Below are positions 17,084 through 26,227 of a stretch of 64,000 bases of DNA, piece after piece (the first letter of the stretch is position 1; every line of letters starts with the position of its first letter). The notes under the pieces are model-generated. The model was given only the letters and a program-made list of their open reading frames with translations, searched no databases and was not told the origin of the DNA. Location of the stretch: contig NZ_PZZN01000001.1 of the NCBI RefSeq assembly GCF_003046295.1, forward strand, positions 434,001 through 498,000, given 5' to 3'. The position numbers were made by a program, and so were the translations under genes. This DNA is from Sphingomonas aerolata. GTDB lineage: Bacteria > Pseudomonadota > Alphaproteobacteria > Sphingomonadales > Sphingomonadaceae.

Positions 17084-19129
17084 TTACCAGATATGGACGC
17101 GGTCGCCAGGCGCCAGATACAGCGCATCACCGGGCTTGACCCCGAACGCCGTATACCAGGCATCGACGTTACGGACGATCCCGTTGACGCGGTAGAAGGG
17201 TGGCGAGTGCGGATCGGTGAGCAGCCGCGCGCGCGCTGCGCCCTCACGCAACTTTGCCTGCCATGCCTGCGCGTAAGCGAGGAAAAAGCGCTGGTCGCCG
17301 GTCAGCCCGCCGATCACAGGTGCCTTGCCATGCTCCGCCTGGTACTTCTGATAGGCGGCATAAGCGGTCTCGACGCCGCCCAGATCGCCGATATTTTCGC
17401 CCAGCGTCAACGCACCCTTCACGTGGACACCCGGGATCGGCTCATAGGCATCAAACTGCTTCGACAGCGCAGCGGTGCGCTGCGTGAAGGCGGTGCGAGC
17501 GGCCGGCGTCCACCAGTTCTCGAACTTGCCCGTCGCGCTGAACTGGCTGCCCTGGTCGTCGAAACCATGCCCCATCTCATGCCCGATGATCGCGCCGATC
17601 GCGCCGTAATTGACCGCCGCATCCGCCTTGGGATCGAAATAGGGCGGCTGGAGGATCGCCGCGGGGAAGGTGATCTGGTTGTTGAGCGGGTCGTAATAGG
17701 CGTTCACCGTCTGCGGCGTCATGCCCCAGAGCGTACGATCGACGGGCTTGCCGAGCCGCGAGAGGTCGAGCTGATGCTGGAATTCGCCCGCGCGCATGGC
17801 ATTGCCGACCGGGTCGCCCCGGACGACGTTGAGCGATGAATAGTCGATATATTTGACCGGATGGCCGATCCGCGGATCGAACGCGGCGAGCTTGGCCAGC
17901 GCCTGGGTCTTGGTCGCGCCATCCATCCAGCTGTTCGCGGTGATGCGCTCCTTGTATGCCGCGCGCAGATTGGCGATCAGCTCGCCCATCTTCGCTTCAC
18001 TCTCGGGCGGGTAATGCCGCTTCACATAGACTTCGCCGACGGCTTCACCCATCGTGCCGTTGACCAGCGCGATGCCGCGCTTCCACCGCGCGCGCTGCTG
18101 CGGCTGATCGGCCAGCGTCTTGCCGTAAAAATCGAACGTTGCCTGATCGAACGCCTTGGGCAGCGCGCCGGCACTTGCGGAGGCGAGGCGGAACTTCATC
18201 CAGTCCTGCCAGGTCGACACGGGCGTCGCGGCGAAGATCTTGCCGAGCTCGGTCAGCGCGGTCGAGTTGGTCATGTAGACGACCGGGAATTGCGCATAGC
18301 CCGCAGTCGACAGCAACAGCGGCCAGTCGAAATCGGGCGCCAGCGCCTTGCGGCCCGCCGCATCCATCGGCTTCAGCATCGCCTGCAGGTCGCGCGACTG
18401 GACCGGCGACCACTGCACCTTGGCCATCGCGGTTTCGAGTGCGACGATCCGGTCCGCCCTGGCCGACGCATCCGTCACCCCGGACAGCGTCAGCATCTTC
18501 TCGACATAGGCGCGATACGCCGTGCGGAAGGTGTCGTATTTGGCGCCCTGCTCGAGATAATAATCCCGGCCGCCCATCCCGAGCGACCCCTGTCCCGCGG
18601 CCACCGCGTAGCGCTTCGGATCGGCGGGATCGGGCAGTTGCCCGACCTCGACCGGCGACGCATAGCCGACCGTCGAGAATAAGGTCTGCAGCTTCTGCTT
18701 GTCGGTCGCGGCGTCGATCTTGGCGAAATAGGGCTTGAGCGGTGCGGCGCCGGCGCGCTCGATCGCGGCCTCGTCCATGAAGCTCGCATAGAGATCGCCG
18801 AACTGCTTGGCCCCGGCGCCGACCGCAGCGGGATCGCGCGCGGCATCGTCGAGGATCGCGCGGACCTGCTGCTCGGCCTGATCCGCCAGGATCACGCTGC
18901 CGCCCGCGGACGTGCGATCCGGTGCGATCGCCGTACGCTTGTCCCAGGCGCCATTGGCGTGCGTCCAGAAATCGTCACCAGGCTTCACCGCCTTGTCGGC
19001 AGCGGTCAGGTCGATCCCGAAGCTGCCATAGCGCGCGCCGCCCGGCGTGCCGGTCTGGGCCAGACCGGGTGCGGACAGGGCAAGCAGCGCCACCCCCAGC
19101 GACAGACGCGAAATACGATTGAACGACAT
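17084..19129 (-). CDS. M13 family zinc metallopeptidase (neprilysin/PepO-like)
   Basis: The 681-residue precursor has a signal peptide (MSFNRISRLSLGVALLALS to GLAQ). Two adjacent ATGs (19132, 19129) follow GGAGGAGCT; the second has the better spacing. Zinc-binding HEMGH sits in IGAIIGHEMGHGFDDQGSQF, and the third ligand lies in ENIGDLGGVETAY, together defining M13. NAYYDPLNNQITFPAAILQPP is the usual substrate-binding block, and the C-terminus VHIW is typical of a shortened CxxW end. It should cut small peptides in the periplasm. It stands alone, with its own terminator downstream. Confidence 0.93.
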   Translation of the reverse strand: MSFNRISRLSLGVALLALSAPGLAQTGTPGGARYGSFGIDLTAADKAVKPGDDFWTHANGAWDKRTAIAPDRTSAGGSVILADQAEQQVRAILDDAARDPAAVGAGAKQFGDLYASFMDEAAIERAGAAPLKPYFAKIDAATDKQKLQTLFSTVGYASPVEVGQLPDPADPKRYAVAAGQGSLGMGGRDYYLEQGAKYDTFRTAYRAYVEKMLTLSGVTDASARADRIVALETAMAKVQWSPVQSRDLQAMLKPMDAAGRKALAPDFDWPLLLSTAGYAQFPVVYMTNSTALTELGKIFAATPVSTWQDWMKFRLASASAGALPKAFDQATFDFYGKTLADQPQQRARWKRGIALVNGTMGEAVGEVYVKRHYPPESEAKMGELIANLRAAYKERITANSWMDGATKTQALAKLAAFDPRIGHPVKYIDYSSLNVVRGDPVGNAMRAGEFQHQLDLSRLGKPVDRTLWGMTPQTVNAYYDPLNNQITFPAAILQPPYFDPKADAAVNYGAIGAIIGHEMGHGFDDQGSQFSATGKFENWWTPAARTAFTQRTAALSKQFDAYEPIPGVHVKGALTLGENIGDLGGVETAYAAYQKYQAEHGKAPVIGGLTGDQRFFLAYAQAWQAKLREGAARARLLTDPHSPPFYRVNGIVRNVDAWYTAFGVKPGDALYLAPGDRVHIW

Positions 19130-19189
19130 CATAGCTCCTCCAGAAAACCGGGGTTGGATCCCCGAAATGATATGAACGGTACGCATGCG

Positions 19190-20689
19190 TCAGGCGGGCG
19201 TACGCTGCATCAACCGGGCCAGTGCGGCGAGGTTGGGCTTCTGCCCCGCATTGAGCAGGCTGGCGCGAAACACACGCGCGAGCAAGACGAACTCGATGCC
19301 GATGAACACCGCCAGCAGCACGCCGCTGCCGACGATCTCCATGGTCGAAACCCCGCTGCCGAGCCGCGCGAGCATCGTGAACGGCGTGTAGATCGGGATC
19401 CAGGTCAGCACCTTGATCGCGGTCGCGCCGCTGTTCGACAGGACGCCTTGCGCGACGACCGTGAACGGCATCGCGATGACCAGTAGCACGGGCGTCAGAT
19501 AGCTCTGCGCATCACGCATCGAATCGCTCATCGCGCCGATCGCCAGCAGGATCATCGACACCATCAGATAGCCTGCGAGGAAGAAATACAGCATCACCAG
19601 GATGATCCAGGGCGAGGCGAGCGGCGCGAGTGCGACGTGCAGGAACGCGCCGACCGCCCCCTGCGTCGCCACCGCGGCACCGGTCGCGCACAGCCCCCAA
19701 ACCAGGACCATCGTCAGCCCGACCGCGACCGTCCCCGCGAGCTTGCCATAGAGCAGCTCGTCGGGGCTGATGCAGGCGAGTACCGTCTCGATAAGCTTGT
19801 TCGACCGCTCCTCGACCAGCCCCTGCAAAATCCAGTTGCCCGACAACAGCAGCGACATCAGCAGGATATAGGCGCTGAGCAACGGCACCACCGATCGCAC
19901 CAGCATCCGTTCGCGCCCGCCCCCAGGCGCCGGGGTCGAGACCGCGATCGCCGGGACCAGACTGGTCGCGGTGCGCGCCTGATCGCGCGCGAGCCCGGTC
20001 GACTCGAGATAGGCGGTGCGCAGGTCTTGCGTGAGCACGGTCTGCAACGGTTGGACGAAATTCGCGCCAGGCTGCTCGCTCGACCATAGTCGCACATCGG
20101 CGGTCTGCACGCCGAAACCGCGTGGGACATAGACCGCATAGTCGAGCGGCTTGGCCGTCTTGTCGCCGAACTCGCCCGGCCGCAGCAGCGGCTTGAGCTG
20201 CGCATCGAGCGCGCCGGGCGCCGCGCGCGCAATTGCAGGCGGCGTCGGCAGGACCACGAAATCGGCCTCGGGCGCGTCGAACTTCGGCGTTTCCGAGGTC
20301 GTCGCCGGCCGCATCGCCGCCAGCGCGGCAGGCAGGCCGCCGGCCTTGGCGAACGTCGCGACGTCGGCATCACCGAACAGCCGGTCATGCTGCGCCCACA
20401 ACGCGCCCGGATCGGCGCGATCGAGCCCGTAGCGCTGCGCGTAGCGCGACAGCGCGGTCAGGACCCGCCGCTGGTAATCGGTATCGAGCCGCGCGCGGAT
20501 CGCCGCCGCCGCGCGGCCATCGGCATCGATCAGCATGACGCGCTGGGTCTTTTCGGACTGGGTCAGGCGGCTCGCGATCGGCCCGACCGCCAGTGCCAGC
20601 GGCAGGATCAGCAGCGTCAGCCAGAAGCTGCGCATGCCCGTGATCTGCCGGAACTCGCGCATCGCGACGAGCAGGATATTGTGGGTCAT
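19190..20689 (-). CDS. ABC-2 type exporter permease (NatB-like)
   Basis: The 499-residue membrane protein starts at an ATG overlapping the stop of the ATPase gene (ATGA). One TM helix near the N-terminus (SFWLTLLILPLALAVGPIA) is followed by a large extracytoplasmic region of about 200 residues. A cluster of helices lies in the C-terminal half (LLSAYILLMSLLLSGNWIL, GLTMVLVWGLCATGAAV, WIILVMLYFFLAGYLMVSM). EERSNKLIETVLACISPDELLYGKL is a diagnostic NatB/ABC-2 block. Together with the ATPase it would export an unidentified substrate; NatAB of Bacillus moves sodium, but this cannot be assumed here. Confidence 0.88.
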   Translation of the reverse strand: MTHNILLVAMREFRQITGMRSFWLTLLILPLALAVGPIASRLTQSEKTQRVMLIDADGRAAAAIRARLDTDYQRRVLTALSRYAQRYGLDRADPGALWAQHDRLFGDADVATFAKAGGLPAALAAMRPATTSETPKFDAPEADFVVLPTPPAIARAAPGALDAQLKPLLRPGEFGDKTAKPLDYAVYVPRGFGVQTADVRLWSSEQPGANFVQPLQTVLTQDLRTAYLESTGLARDQARTATSLVPAIAVSTPAPGGGRERMLVRSVVPLLSAYILLMSLLLSGNWILQGLVEERSNKLIETVLACISPDELLYGKLAGTVAVGLTMVLVWGLCATGAAVATQGAVGAFLHVALAPLASPWIILVMLYFFLAGYLMVSMILLAIGAMSDSMRDAQSYLTPVLLVIAMPFTVVAQGVLSNSGATAIKVLTWIPIYTPFTMLARLGSGVSTMEIVGSGVLLAVFIGIEFVLLARVFRASLLNAGQKPNLAALARLMQRTPA

Positions 20690-21633
20690 GCTGCATGCTC
20701 CGCCATAGCCGGGTCGGCGAGCCCGGCTGGAGGGGGGCCGACAAGATGGAGAAAGACGTCGTGCAGGCTGACGCGGTACTGGTCGAACCGCCGCAGCGTC
20801 ACGCCCTGCTCGGTCAGGCATTGCAGCACGTCGGCAGGATCGATCCCCTCTGCCAGCGTCACGTCATAGTCGCTCCAGCCCTGTGCATCGACGGCGCCGG
20901 GCTCCGCGCGCTCGACGCCGGGACACCGCATCGGCGTATCGCGCGCGACGATCGTCAGCCGTGCCGGCAATCGCCCGCGGGCCTCCGCCTGCGTGCCCTC
21001 GAATACCTTGCGCCCTTGCGAGAGCAGCAACAGCCGGTCACACAGCCGCTCGGCATGCTGCATCACATGCGTCGAGAACACCACGGTCGCCCCGCCCCGT
21101 GCGGCCTCCAGGATCTCGTGTTCGAGTAGCCCCTGGTTCACCGGGTCGAGACCCGAAAAGGGTTCGTCGAGCAGCAGTAGCTTCGGACCGTTGACCAGCG
21201 TCGCGGCCAGCTGGACCTTCTGCGCCATGCCCTTGGACAGCTTGTCGATCTGCATCTTGGCCGATGCCGCAAGGCCGAACCGGTCGAGCAGCGCATGGCC
21301 CTTCGCGCGCGCTGCGACCGCCGACATGCCCTTCAGCCGCCCGAAATAGGTGACGGTGTCGATCGCGCTCATCCCGCGGTACAGTCCGCGCTCCTCGGGC
21401 ATAAAGCCCAGATCGGCGGCATTCTCGCGCCCGGGCGGACAGCCGAGTACCGAGATCCGTCCCGCCGTCGGCCGCACGATGTCGAGCACCATGCGCAGCG
21501 ACGTCGTCTTGCCCGCGCCATTCCCGCCGAGAAAGCCGAAAATTTCCCCCGGCTTTACCGCAAAACTCAGCGCGTCGACCGCGGTCCGCTCCCCGAACCG
21601 TTTCGTCACCCCGTTCAGAACCAGTGCGTCCAT
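20686..21633 (-). CDS. ABC exporter ATP-binding protein (NatA-like)
   Basis: The 315-residue ATPase has Walker A GGNGAGKTT, the Q-loop region LGFMPEERGLYRGM, the signature LSKGMAQKV, Walker B LLLLDEPFSGLDPVN and the switch His in VFSTHVMQHAE. The extra C-terminal region of about 90 residues is usual for NatA-type ATPases. The chosen ATG at 21633 lies 16 bases after the HTH gene and follows GGGGGGATGGTCCG. An upstream in-frame ATG at 21675 would overlap the HTH gene. It is encoded directly before its permease, with overlapping codons. Confidence 0.92.
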   Translation of the reverse strand: MDALVLNGVTKRFGERTAVDALSFAVKPGEIFGFLGGNGAGKTTSLRMVLDIVRPTAGRISVLGCPPGRENAADLGFMPEERGLYRGMSAIDTVTYFGRLKGMSAVAARAKGHALLDRFGLAASAKMQIDKLSKGMAQKVQLAATLVNGPKLLLLDEPFSGLDPVNQGLLEHEILEAARGGATVVFSTHVMQHAERLCDRLLLLSQGRKVFEGTQAEARGRLPARLTIVARDTPMRCPGVERAEPGAVDAQGWSDYDVTLAEGIDPADVLQCLTEQGVTLRRFDQYRVSLHDVFLHLVGPPPAGLADPAMAEHAA

Positions 21634-21649
21634 CGGACCATCCCCCCGT

Positions 21650-21880
21650 TTAAATTCCGTCTTCGCCCCGTTCATCCTCGTCGACGACCCGCAGCAGATC
21701 GCCCGGCTGGCAGTCGAGCACGCGGCAAATCGCCTCCAGCGTCGTGAAGCGGATCGCCTTGGCCTTGCCCGTCTTCAGGATCGACAGATTGGCGAGCGTG
21801 ATGCCGACCGCCTCCGACAACTCGGTCAGCGTCATCCGCCGCGCATGCAGCATGGCGTCCAAGCTGACCGCGACCGGCAT
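21650..21880 (-). CDS. Small Cro/C1-type HTH regulator (YozG-like)
   Basis: The 76-residue protein is almost entirely a helix-turn-helix domain: MTLTELSEAVGITLANLSILKT, then AIRFTTLEAICRVLDCQPGDLL. It ends in an acidic tail, DEDERGEDG. This is the small XRE class found with DUF2975 proteins in many bacteria. The start ATG overlaps the stop of the DUF2975 gene (ATGA), so the two are translationally coupled. It most likely represses or controls its own operon, which also includes the ABC exporter. Confidence 0.9.
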   Translation of the reverse strand: MPVAVSLDAMLHARRMTLTELSEAVGITLANLSILKTGKAKAIRFTTLEAICRVLDCQPGDLLRVVDEDERGEDGI

Positions 21881-22401
21881 CAGACCGTCATCGCCAGGTC
21901 GTCGCGCATCCGCGCACCGATCCGGAAGACGCGCGCGAGCACGAAAATCATGACGACCGCGATCCACCCGCCCAGCGACGGCGTCCATCCGGTCACGTCG
22001 AGCTTGAGCAGCGAAATCCAGCGGACGACCCCGCCAAAGGCGAGATCGAGGCATTGCAGCGCCAACAGCGCCCAGCCGATCCGCGCGAGCCGCGTGGCAT
22101 TGTCGTCGACGAACGGATCCCCCGCCTCGACCGTCGCGACGATGCGGAGCAGATTCGAGAAGATCGGATGCAGCGCGACGCCGCCGGCAATGCCGACGAA
22201 CAGCATCATGCGGATCGCCAGCACCGCTTGGTCCAGATCGAGCGTCCCGCCGTATTTATGCGTCAGCCGCGCGCTCAGCATGCCCTGCATCGGCCAGGAC
22301 AGCAGCAACGCCAGCGCGAACACCGCGGCGCAGACGATATTAAGGACGAGCATCAGCCGAAGCAGCCCCGTCGCCCCCCAAAGAACCCGATCCCTCCTCA
22401 T
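21880..22401 (-). CDS. DUF2975 membrane protein
   Basis: The 173-residue protein has four predicted TM helices: LLRLMLVLNIVCAAVFALALLL, MMLFVGIAGGVALHPIFSNL, IGWALLALQCLDLAF and LGGWIAVVMIFVLARVF. The segment VEAGDPFVDDNATRLARIGW is the conserved DUF2975 signature (GxPFxxxNxxRLRxIG). The ATG at 22401 follows GGCGGGGGCGGCG; an in-frame ATG at 22419 lacks a ribosome-binding site. It is the first gene of an overlapping operon with the HTH regulator and ABC exporter. The biochemical role of DUF2975 is unknown; partnership with the HTH protein suggests membrane-linked control of it. Confidence 0.85.
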   Translation of the reverse strand: MRRDRVLWGATGLLRLMLVLNIVCAAVFALALLLSWPMQGMLSARLTHKYGGTLDLDQAVLAIRMMLFVGIAGGVALHPIFSNLLRIVATVEAGDPFVDDNATRLARIGWALLALQCLDLAFGGVVRWISLLKLDVTGWTPSLGGWIAVVMIFVLARVFRIGARMRDDLAMTV

Positions 22402-22428
22402 CGCCGCCCCCGCCTGCATATTGCAAAA

Positions 22429-22445
22429 CGATATGGGGCCTATCG
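22429..22445. promoter_or_regulatory. CGATA-N7-TATCG inverted repeat upstream of DUF2975 operon
   Basis: CGATA at 22429-22433 and TATCG at 22441-22445 form an inverted repeat inside an A+T-richer stretch just before the DUF2975 start. The small HTH protein encoded in the operon could bind here. The remaining bases up to the lpdA stop (22446-22602) hold no gene that I can see. Confidence 0.25.
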
Positions 22446-22602
22446 ATAAACGGCAAGTCGATTCATTGGTCCATTTTGGTCGGGACGCTTATCGCCTCGT
22501 GGCGACGGCAAAACGGCGCACGATCGGTCTGATCGCGCGCCGCATCGTAAACGGTGCCGCCACCGGCCGCGCCGAAGCGCGGGTGACGTCACGCGGTCGG
22601 GC

Positions 22603-23997
22603 TCAGTAGTGGATCGAGCGGCCGTAGGCGCCGAGCACGCTCTCGTGCATCATCTCGCTGAGCGTCGGGTGCGCGAACACCGTCTCCATCAGCTCGGCCT
22701 CGGTCGTCTCGAGCTGGCGTGCGACGACATAGCCCTGGATCAGCTCGGTGACTTCCGCGCCGACCATGTGCGCGCCGAGCAGCTCCCCGGTCTTCGCGTC
22801 GAACACCGTCTTGACGAAGCCCTCGGCCTCTCCGAGCGCGATCGCCTTGCCGTTGCCGATGAACGGGAATTTGCCGACCTTCAGCTCATAGCCGGCTTCC
22901 TTGGCCTTCGCCTCGGTCATGCCGACGCTCGCGACCTGCGGGCGCGAATAGGTGCAGCCGGGGATGTTGGCCTTGTCCATCTGGTGCGGCGACCCGCCCG
23001 CGATCTTCTCGACCGCGATGATCCCCTCATGGCTGGCCTTGTGCGCGAGCCACGGCGCGCCGGTGACGTCGCCGATCGCCCAGATGCCGTCGACATTGGT
23101 GCGGCCATAGCCGTCGGTCTTGATGTGCCCGCGGTCGGTCTCGACGCCGAGCGCTTCCAGCCCGATATTTTCGGTGTTGGGGACGATGCCGATCGCGACG
23201 ATCGCGTGGCTGAACGTCTCCTCGACGACCTTGCCATCCTTGTGCTTGATCTTCGCGGTGACGCCGCTGCCCGATGGCGCCAGGCCTTCGAGGCCGGTGC
23301 CGGTCAGGAGCTTTATCCCCTGCTTGGTCAGCGCCTTGTCCATGAACGCGGAGACTTCCTCGTCCTCGACCGGCAGGATCCGCGGGAGCATCTCGACGAT
23401 CGTCACGTCGGCGCCCATGTCGTTGTAGAAGCTGGCGAATTCAACGCCGATCGCGCCCGATCCGATGACCAGCAGCTTGGTGGGCATCTCGGTCGGCACC
23501 ATCGCGTGACGATAGGTCCAGATCGTCTTCCCGTCGGCCTTGGCGAACGGCAGGTCGCGCGCCCGGGCGCCGGTGGCGACGATGATGTTCTTGGCTTCGA
23601 GCTCGACGGTCTTGTCGCCCTGCTTGACGCTCAGCTTGCCCTTTGCGGTCACGGTGCCGACGCCTTCGACGACGGTCACCTTGTTCTTCTTCATCAGGCC
23701 CTTCACACCCGCGTTCAGCTGGCCTGCGACCTTGCGGCTGCGGTCGACGACCTTGGCGAGATCGAAGCCGACATTGTCCGCCTTCAGACCATAGCTCTCG
23801 GCGTTCTGCATATAATGATAGATTTCCGACGTCCGCAGCAGCGCCTTGGTCGGGATGCAGCCCCAGTTGAGGCAGATGCCGCCCAGGCGCTCGCGCTCGA
23901 CGATCGCGACCTTGAGGCCGAGCTGGCTCGCGCGGATTGCCGCGACATAGCCGCCGGGGCCCGAACCAAGGATGACCAGATCATAGGTGTCAGCCAC
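22603..23997 (-). CDS. lpdA: Dihydrolipoyl dehydrogenase (E3)
   Basis: The 464-residue flavoprotein starts with GTG. It has the FAD motif GSGPGGYVAAIRA at residues 11-23, the redox-active cysteines in GICLNWGC (Cys42 and Cys47), the NAD-binding block VIGSGAIGVEFASFYNDMGA, the second FAD segment IWAIGDVTG, and the C-terminal His-Glu pair in HPTLSEMMHE. It reoxidises lipoyl groups of 2-oxoacid dehydrogenase complexes. The gene is the last of a minus-strand set led by the pyruvate dehydrogenase E2 gene, so it most likely serves that complex. Confidence 0.96.
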   Translation of the reverse strand: MADTYDLVILGSGPGGYVAAIRASQLGLKVAIVERERLGGICLNWGCIPTKALLRTSEIYHYMQNAESYGLKADNVGFDLAKVVDRSRKVAGQLNAGVKGLMKKNKVTVVEGVGTVTAKGKLSVKQGDKTVELEAKNIIVATGARARDLPFAKADGKTIWTYRHAMVPTEMPTKLLVIGSGAIGVEFASFYNDMGADVTIVEMLPRILPVEDEEVSAFMDKALTKQGIKLLTGTGLEGLAPSGSGVTAKIKHKDGKVVEETFSHAIVAIGIVPNTENIGLEALGVETDRGHIKTDGYGRTNVDGIWAIGDVTGAPWLAHKASHEGIIAVEKIAGGSPHQMDKANIPGCTYSRPQVASVGMTEAKAKEAGYELKVGKFPFIGNGKAIALGEAEGFVKTVFDAKTGELLGAHMVGAEVTELIQGYVVARQLETTEAELMETVFAHPTLSEMMHESVLGAYGRSIHY

Positions 23998-24018
23998 GTG
24001 GAGAGTCCTTCAAGTGAA

Positions 24019-24408
24019 TCAGTTGGAAGCGGGCGGCACGGGCCGCGGTTTGCGGTCGTCGCCGACCGCGACGAAGATGAAGCGCGCCTGTGTTACCTTG
24101 CAGCTGTCGTTGCTGTGCCGCGCGCGGCGCCATGCCTCGACCTCGATCGTCATCGACGTGCGGCCGACCGCGATCAGCTCTGCATAGACCGACACCTCGT
24201 CGCCGACGACGACGGGCATGTGGAATTTCATGGCGTCCGCCGCAATGGTCACCGCACGCCCGCCGCTGCGGCGCGAGGCGACCGAACCGGCCGCCAGATC
24301 CATCTGCCCCATCAGCCATCCGCCGAAGATGTCGCCGTAAGGGTTGGCATCGGCGGGCATCGCGGTGACGCGGATCGTCGGCGCCTTGTCGGGGGGCAGG
24401 TCGGTCAC
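24019..24408 (-). CDS. Hotdog-fold acyl-CoA thioesterase (YciA-like)
   Basis: The GTG start at 24408 overlaps the stop of the upstream two-TM protein gene (GTGA) and follows CAGGAGCCACGC. The 129-residue product has the hotdog signature ANPYGDIFGGWLMGQMDLAAG and the pattern KFHMPVVVGDEVSVYAEL, typical of acyl-CoA thioesterases of the YciA/BACH type. It would hydrolyse an acyl-CoA in the cytoplasm. Its place between E2 and E3 genes suggests a link to acetyl-CoA or CoA balance, which is inference only. Confidence 0.88.
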   Translation of the reverse strand: MTDLPPDKAPTIRVTAMPADANPYGDIFGGWLMGQMDLAAGSVASRRSGGRAVTIAADAMKFHMPVVVGDEVSVYAELIAVGRTSMTIEVEAWRRARHSNDSCKVTQARFIFVAVGDDRKPRPVPPASN

Positions 24409-24617
24409 GCGTGGCTCCTGCTGGTCTGTCGGTCGAGGATGCGGGCCTGCCGCAGCGGCCCGATCCCCATGATCACGGTCACGACCATCGCCGCCGCCCC
24501 GCACCACCAGATCACGTTCTGCCCGAGCGGATAGGACCAGGCCGCCGCCCAGGTGATCGCGACCGCGACGCCGAGCCCGACGAGGATGTGCAGGATCTCG
24601 ATGAGCGTCCTGGTCAT
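24405..24617 (-). CDS. Two-helix small membrane protein of unknown function
   Basis: The 70-residue product has two hydrophobic segments (IEILHILVGLGVAVAITWAAAW and VIWWCGAAAMVVTVIMGIG) and a basic C-terminus (RQARILDRQTSRSHA). I do not recognise the family. It is coupled to the thioesterase gene by a GTGA overlap and lies about 110 bp after pdhC. The family could be lineage-specific. Confidence 0.7.
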   Translation of the reverse strand: MTRTLIEILHILVGLGVAVAITWAAAWSYPLGQNVIWWCGAAAMVVTVIMGIGPLRQARILDRQTSRSHA

Positions 24618-24635
24618 GACGCGCGCCGGCCCGAC

Positions 24636-24704
24636 CCCGTTCGTGCCGAGCGAAGTCGAGGCCCATGGGACACATGCCCTTCGACTTCGCTCAGGGCGAA
24701 CGGG
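24636..24704. repeat. Imperfect inverted repeat of REP type
   Basis: The left arm starts CCCGTTCGTGCCGAGCGAAG (24636-24664). The right arm (24676-24704) is its reverse complement at 25 of 29 positions, with an 11-nt loop. Sequences containing GAGCGAAGTCGA in both arms are widespread intergenic elements in G+C-rich proteobacteria. It lies directly after pdhC and could act as its terminator or stabilise its mRNA. Confidence 0.75.
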
Positions 24705-24728
24705 AGAGGGGCCACAGCGGTCACGGTC

Positions 24729-26096
24729 TTACGCCAGCATGCCCAGCGGGTTTTCGACCAGATGCTTGAACGCCTTCATGAACTGCGCGCCGTCCGCGCC
24801 GTCGATCGCGCGGTGGTCGAAGCTGCCGGTCGCCGACATTACGGTCGCCACGGTGAGCTCGTCGCCGATCACATAGGGACGCTTCTCGCCCGCACCGATC
24901 GCGAGGATCATCGCCTGGGGCGGGTTGATGACCGCGTCGAACTGCGTGATGCCGAACATGCCCATGTTGCTGATCGAGGCGGTGCCGCCCTGATATTCCT
25001 CGGGCTTCAGCTTGCCGTCGCGTGCGCGGGCAGCAAGGTCCTTCATCTGCATCGAGATCGACGACAGCGAGGCGGTGTCCGCACCGACGATGATCGGCGT
25101 GATCAGACCCGACGGCGTGCTCACCGCGACCGAGATGTCGGCACGCTGGAAGCTGATCAGCTGGTCAGGCGTGAACATCACGTTGCAGGTCGGGACCTGC
25201 ATCAGCGCGACGGCCTGCGCCTTGATCAGCAGATCGTTGACCGACAGCTTCACGCCGCGCGCTTCGAGGCTCTTGTTCAGCTCGCCGCGCAGCTTGAGCA
25301 GCGCGTCGAGACGCACGTCCACGGTCAGGTAGATGTGCGGAACGGTCTGCTTCGATTCGGTCAGGCGGCGCGCGATCGTCTTGCGCACGTTGCTGAGCTT
25401 GGTCGACTCGTGCGGGATATCCGGCACGACCGCGGGCTTGGCGGCGGGTGCTGGCGCGGCAGCGGAAGCGGCCGGTGCGGCGGCTTGGGCCGCGGCGGCA
25501 GGTGCCGCCCCGGGCTTCGTGCTGTCGACATCGGCCTTGACGATGCGACCCTTCGGCCCCGAACCCGACACCGAACCAAGGTCGATCCCCTTGTCGGCGG
25601 CGAGGCGGCGGGCGAGCGGGCTCGCCTTGACACGGTCACCGCTGGCGGGCTTCGACTCGGGCTTAGACTCCGACGCGGCGCCCGCATCGGCGGGACGACC
25701 ATGATCCTCGGCCGACGTCTCGGTCCGGGCGACGGGCTTTGCCTCGCTGCCGGTGTCGTTGGGATCCTTGGGATCGGGCTTGGCCTCCGATTCCTTGGCC
25801 GCGGGGACGGGCGTCTCGCTCTTGGTCGGCGCGGACACCGAGGACGCATCCTCGCCTTCTTCGGCCAGGATCGCGATGACGGTGCCGACCTTCACATTGT
25901 CGGTCGCCTCGGCAACTAGGATCTTGGCGATCACGCCTTCGTCGACCGCTTCGAATTCCATCGTCGCCTTGTCGGTCTCGATCTCGGCCATGATGTCGCC
26001 GGACTTCACCGTATCGCCTTCCTTCACCAGCCATTTGGCGAGGGTGCCCTCCTCCATGGTCGGCGACAGGGCAGGCATTTTGATCTCGATCGACAT
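24729..26096 (-). CDS. pdhC: Pyruvate dehydrogenase E2, dihydrolipoamide acetyltransferase
   Basis: The 455-residue protein has an N-terminal lipoyl domain ([21 protein letters not shown]) with the lipoylated Lys43 in [10 protein letters not shown]. An Ala/Pro/Glu-rich linker follows, then the peripheral-subunit-binding domain ([16 protein letters not shown]) and, after an Ala/Pro-rich linker, the catalytic domain ending with [16 protein letters not shown], which carries the HxxxDG active site. The single lipoyl domain and KMPALSPTM start match the alphaproteobacterial/mitochondrial type. The upstream in-frame ATG at 26126 would precede the lipoyl domain and is less likely. The E1 genes are not next to it. 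Confidence 0.95.
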   Translation of the reverse strand: MSIEIKMPALSPTMEEGTLAKWLVKEGDTVKSGDIMAEIETDKATMEFEAVDEGVIAKILVAEATDNVKVGTVIAILAEEGEDASSVSAPTKSETPVPAAKESEAKPDPKDPNDTGSEAKPVARTETSAEDHGRPADAGAASESKPESKPASGDRVKASPLARRLAADKGIDLGSVSGSGPKGRIVKADVDSTKPGAAPAAAAQAAAPAASAAAPAPAAKPAVVPDIPHESTKLSNVRKTIARRLTESKQTVPHIYLTVDVRLDALLKLRGELNKSLEARGVKLSVNDLLIKAQAVALMQVPTCNVMFTPDQLISFQRADISVAVSTPSGLITPIIVGADTASLSSISMQMKDLAARARDGKLKPEEYQGGTASISNMGMFGITQFDAVINPPQAMILAIGAGEKRPYVIGDELTVATVMSATGSFDHRAIDGADGAQFMKAFKHLVENPLGMLA

Positions 26097-26227
26097 GGAG
26101 GTCCCCAGGGCGTTACGTAACGGCATGCCTACTCGCGCCCCCGCCCGTCCGGGTCAACCCCGCGAAGCCGCCTTCCCCTTGCGCGAACCGCATCTGCACG
26201 GCACCTAAGCCCGATAAACAGGGGAAT

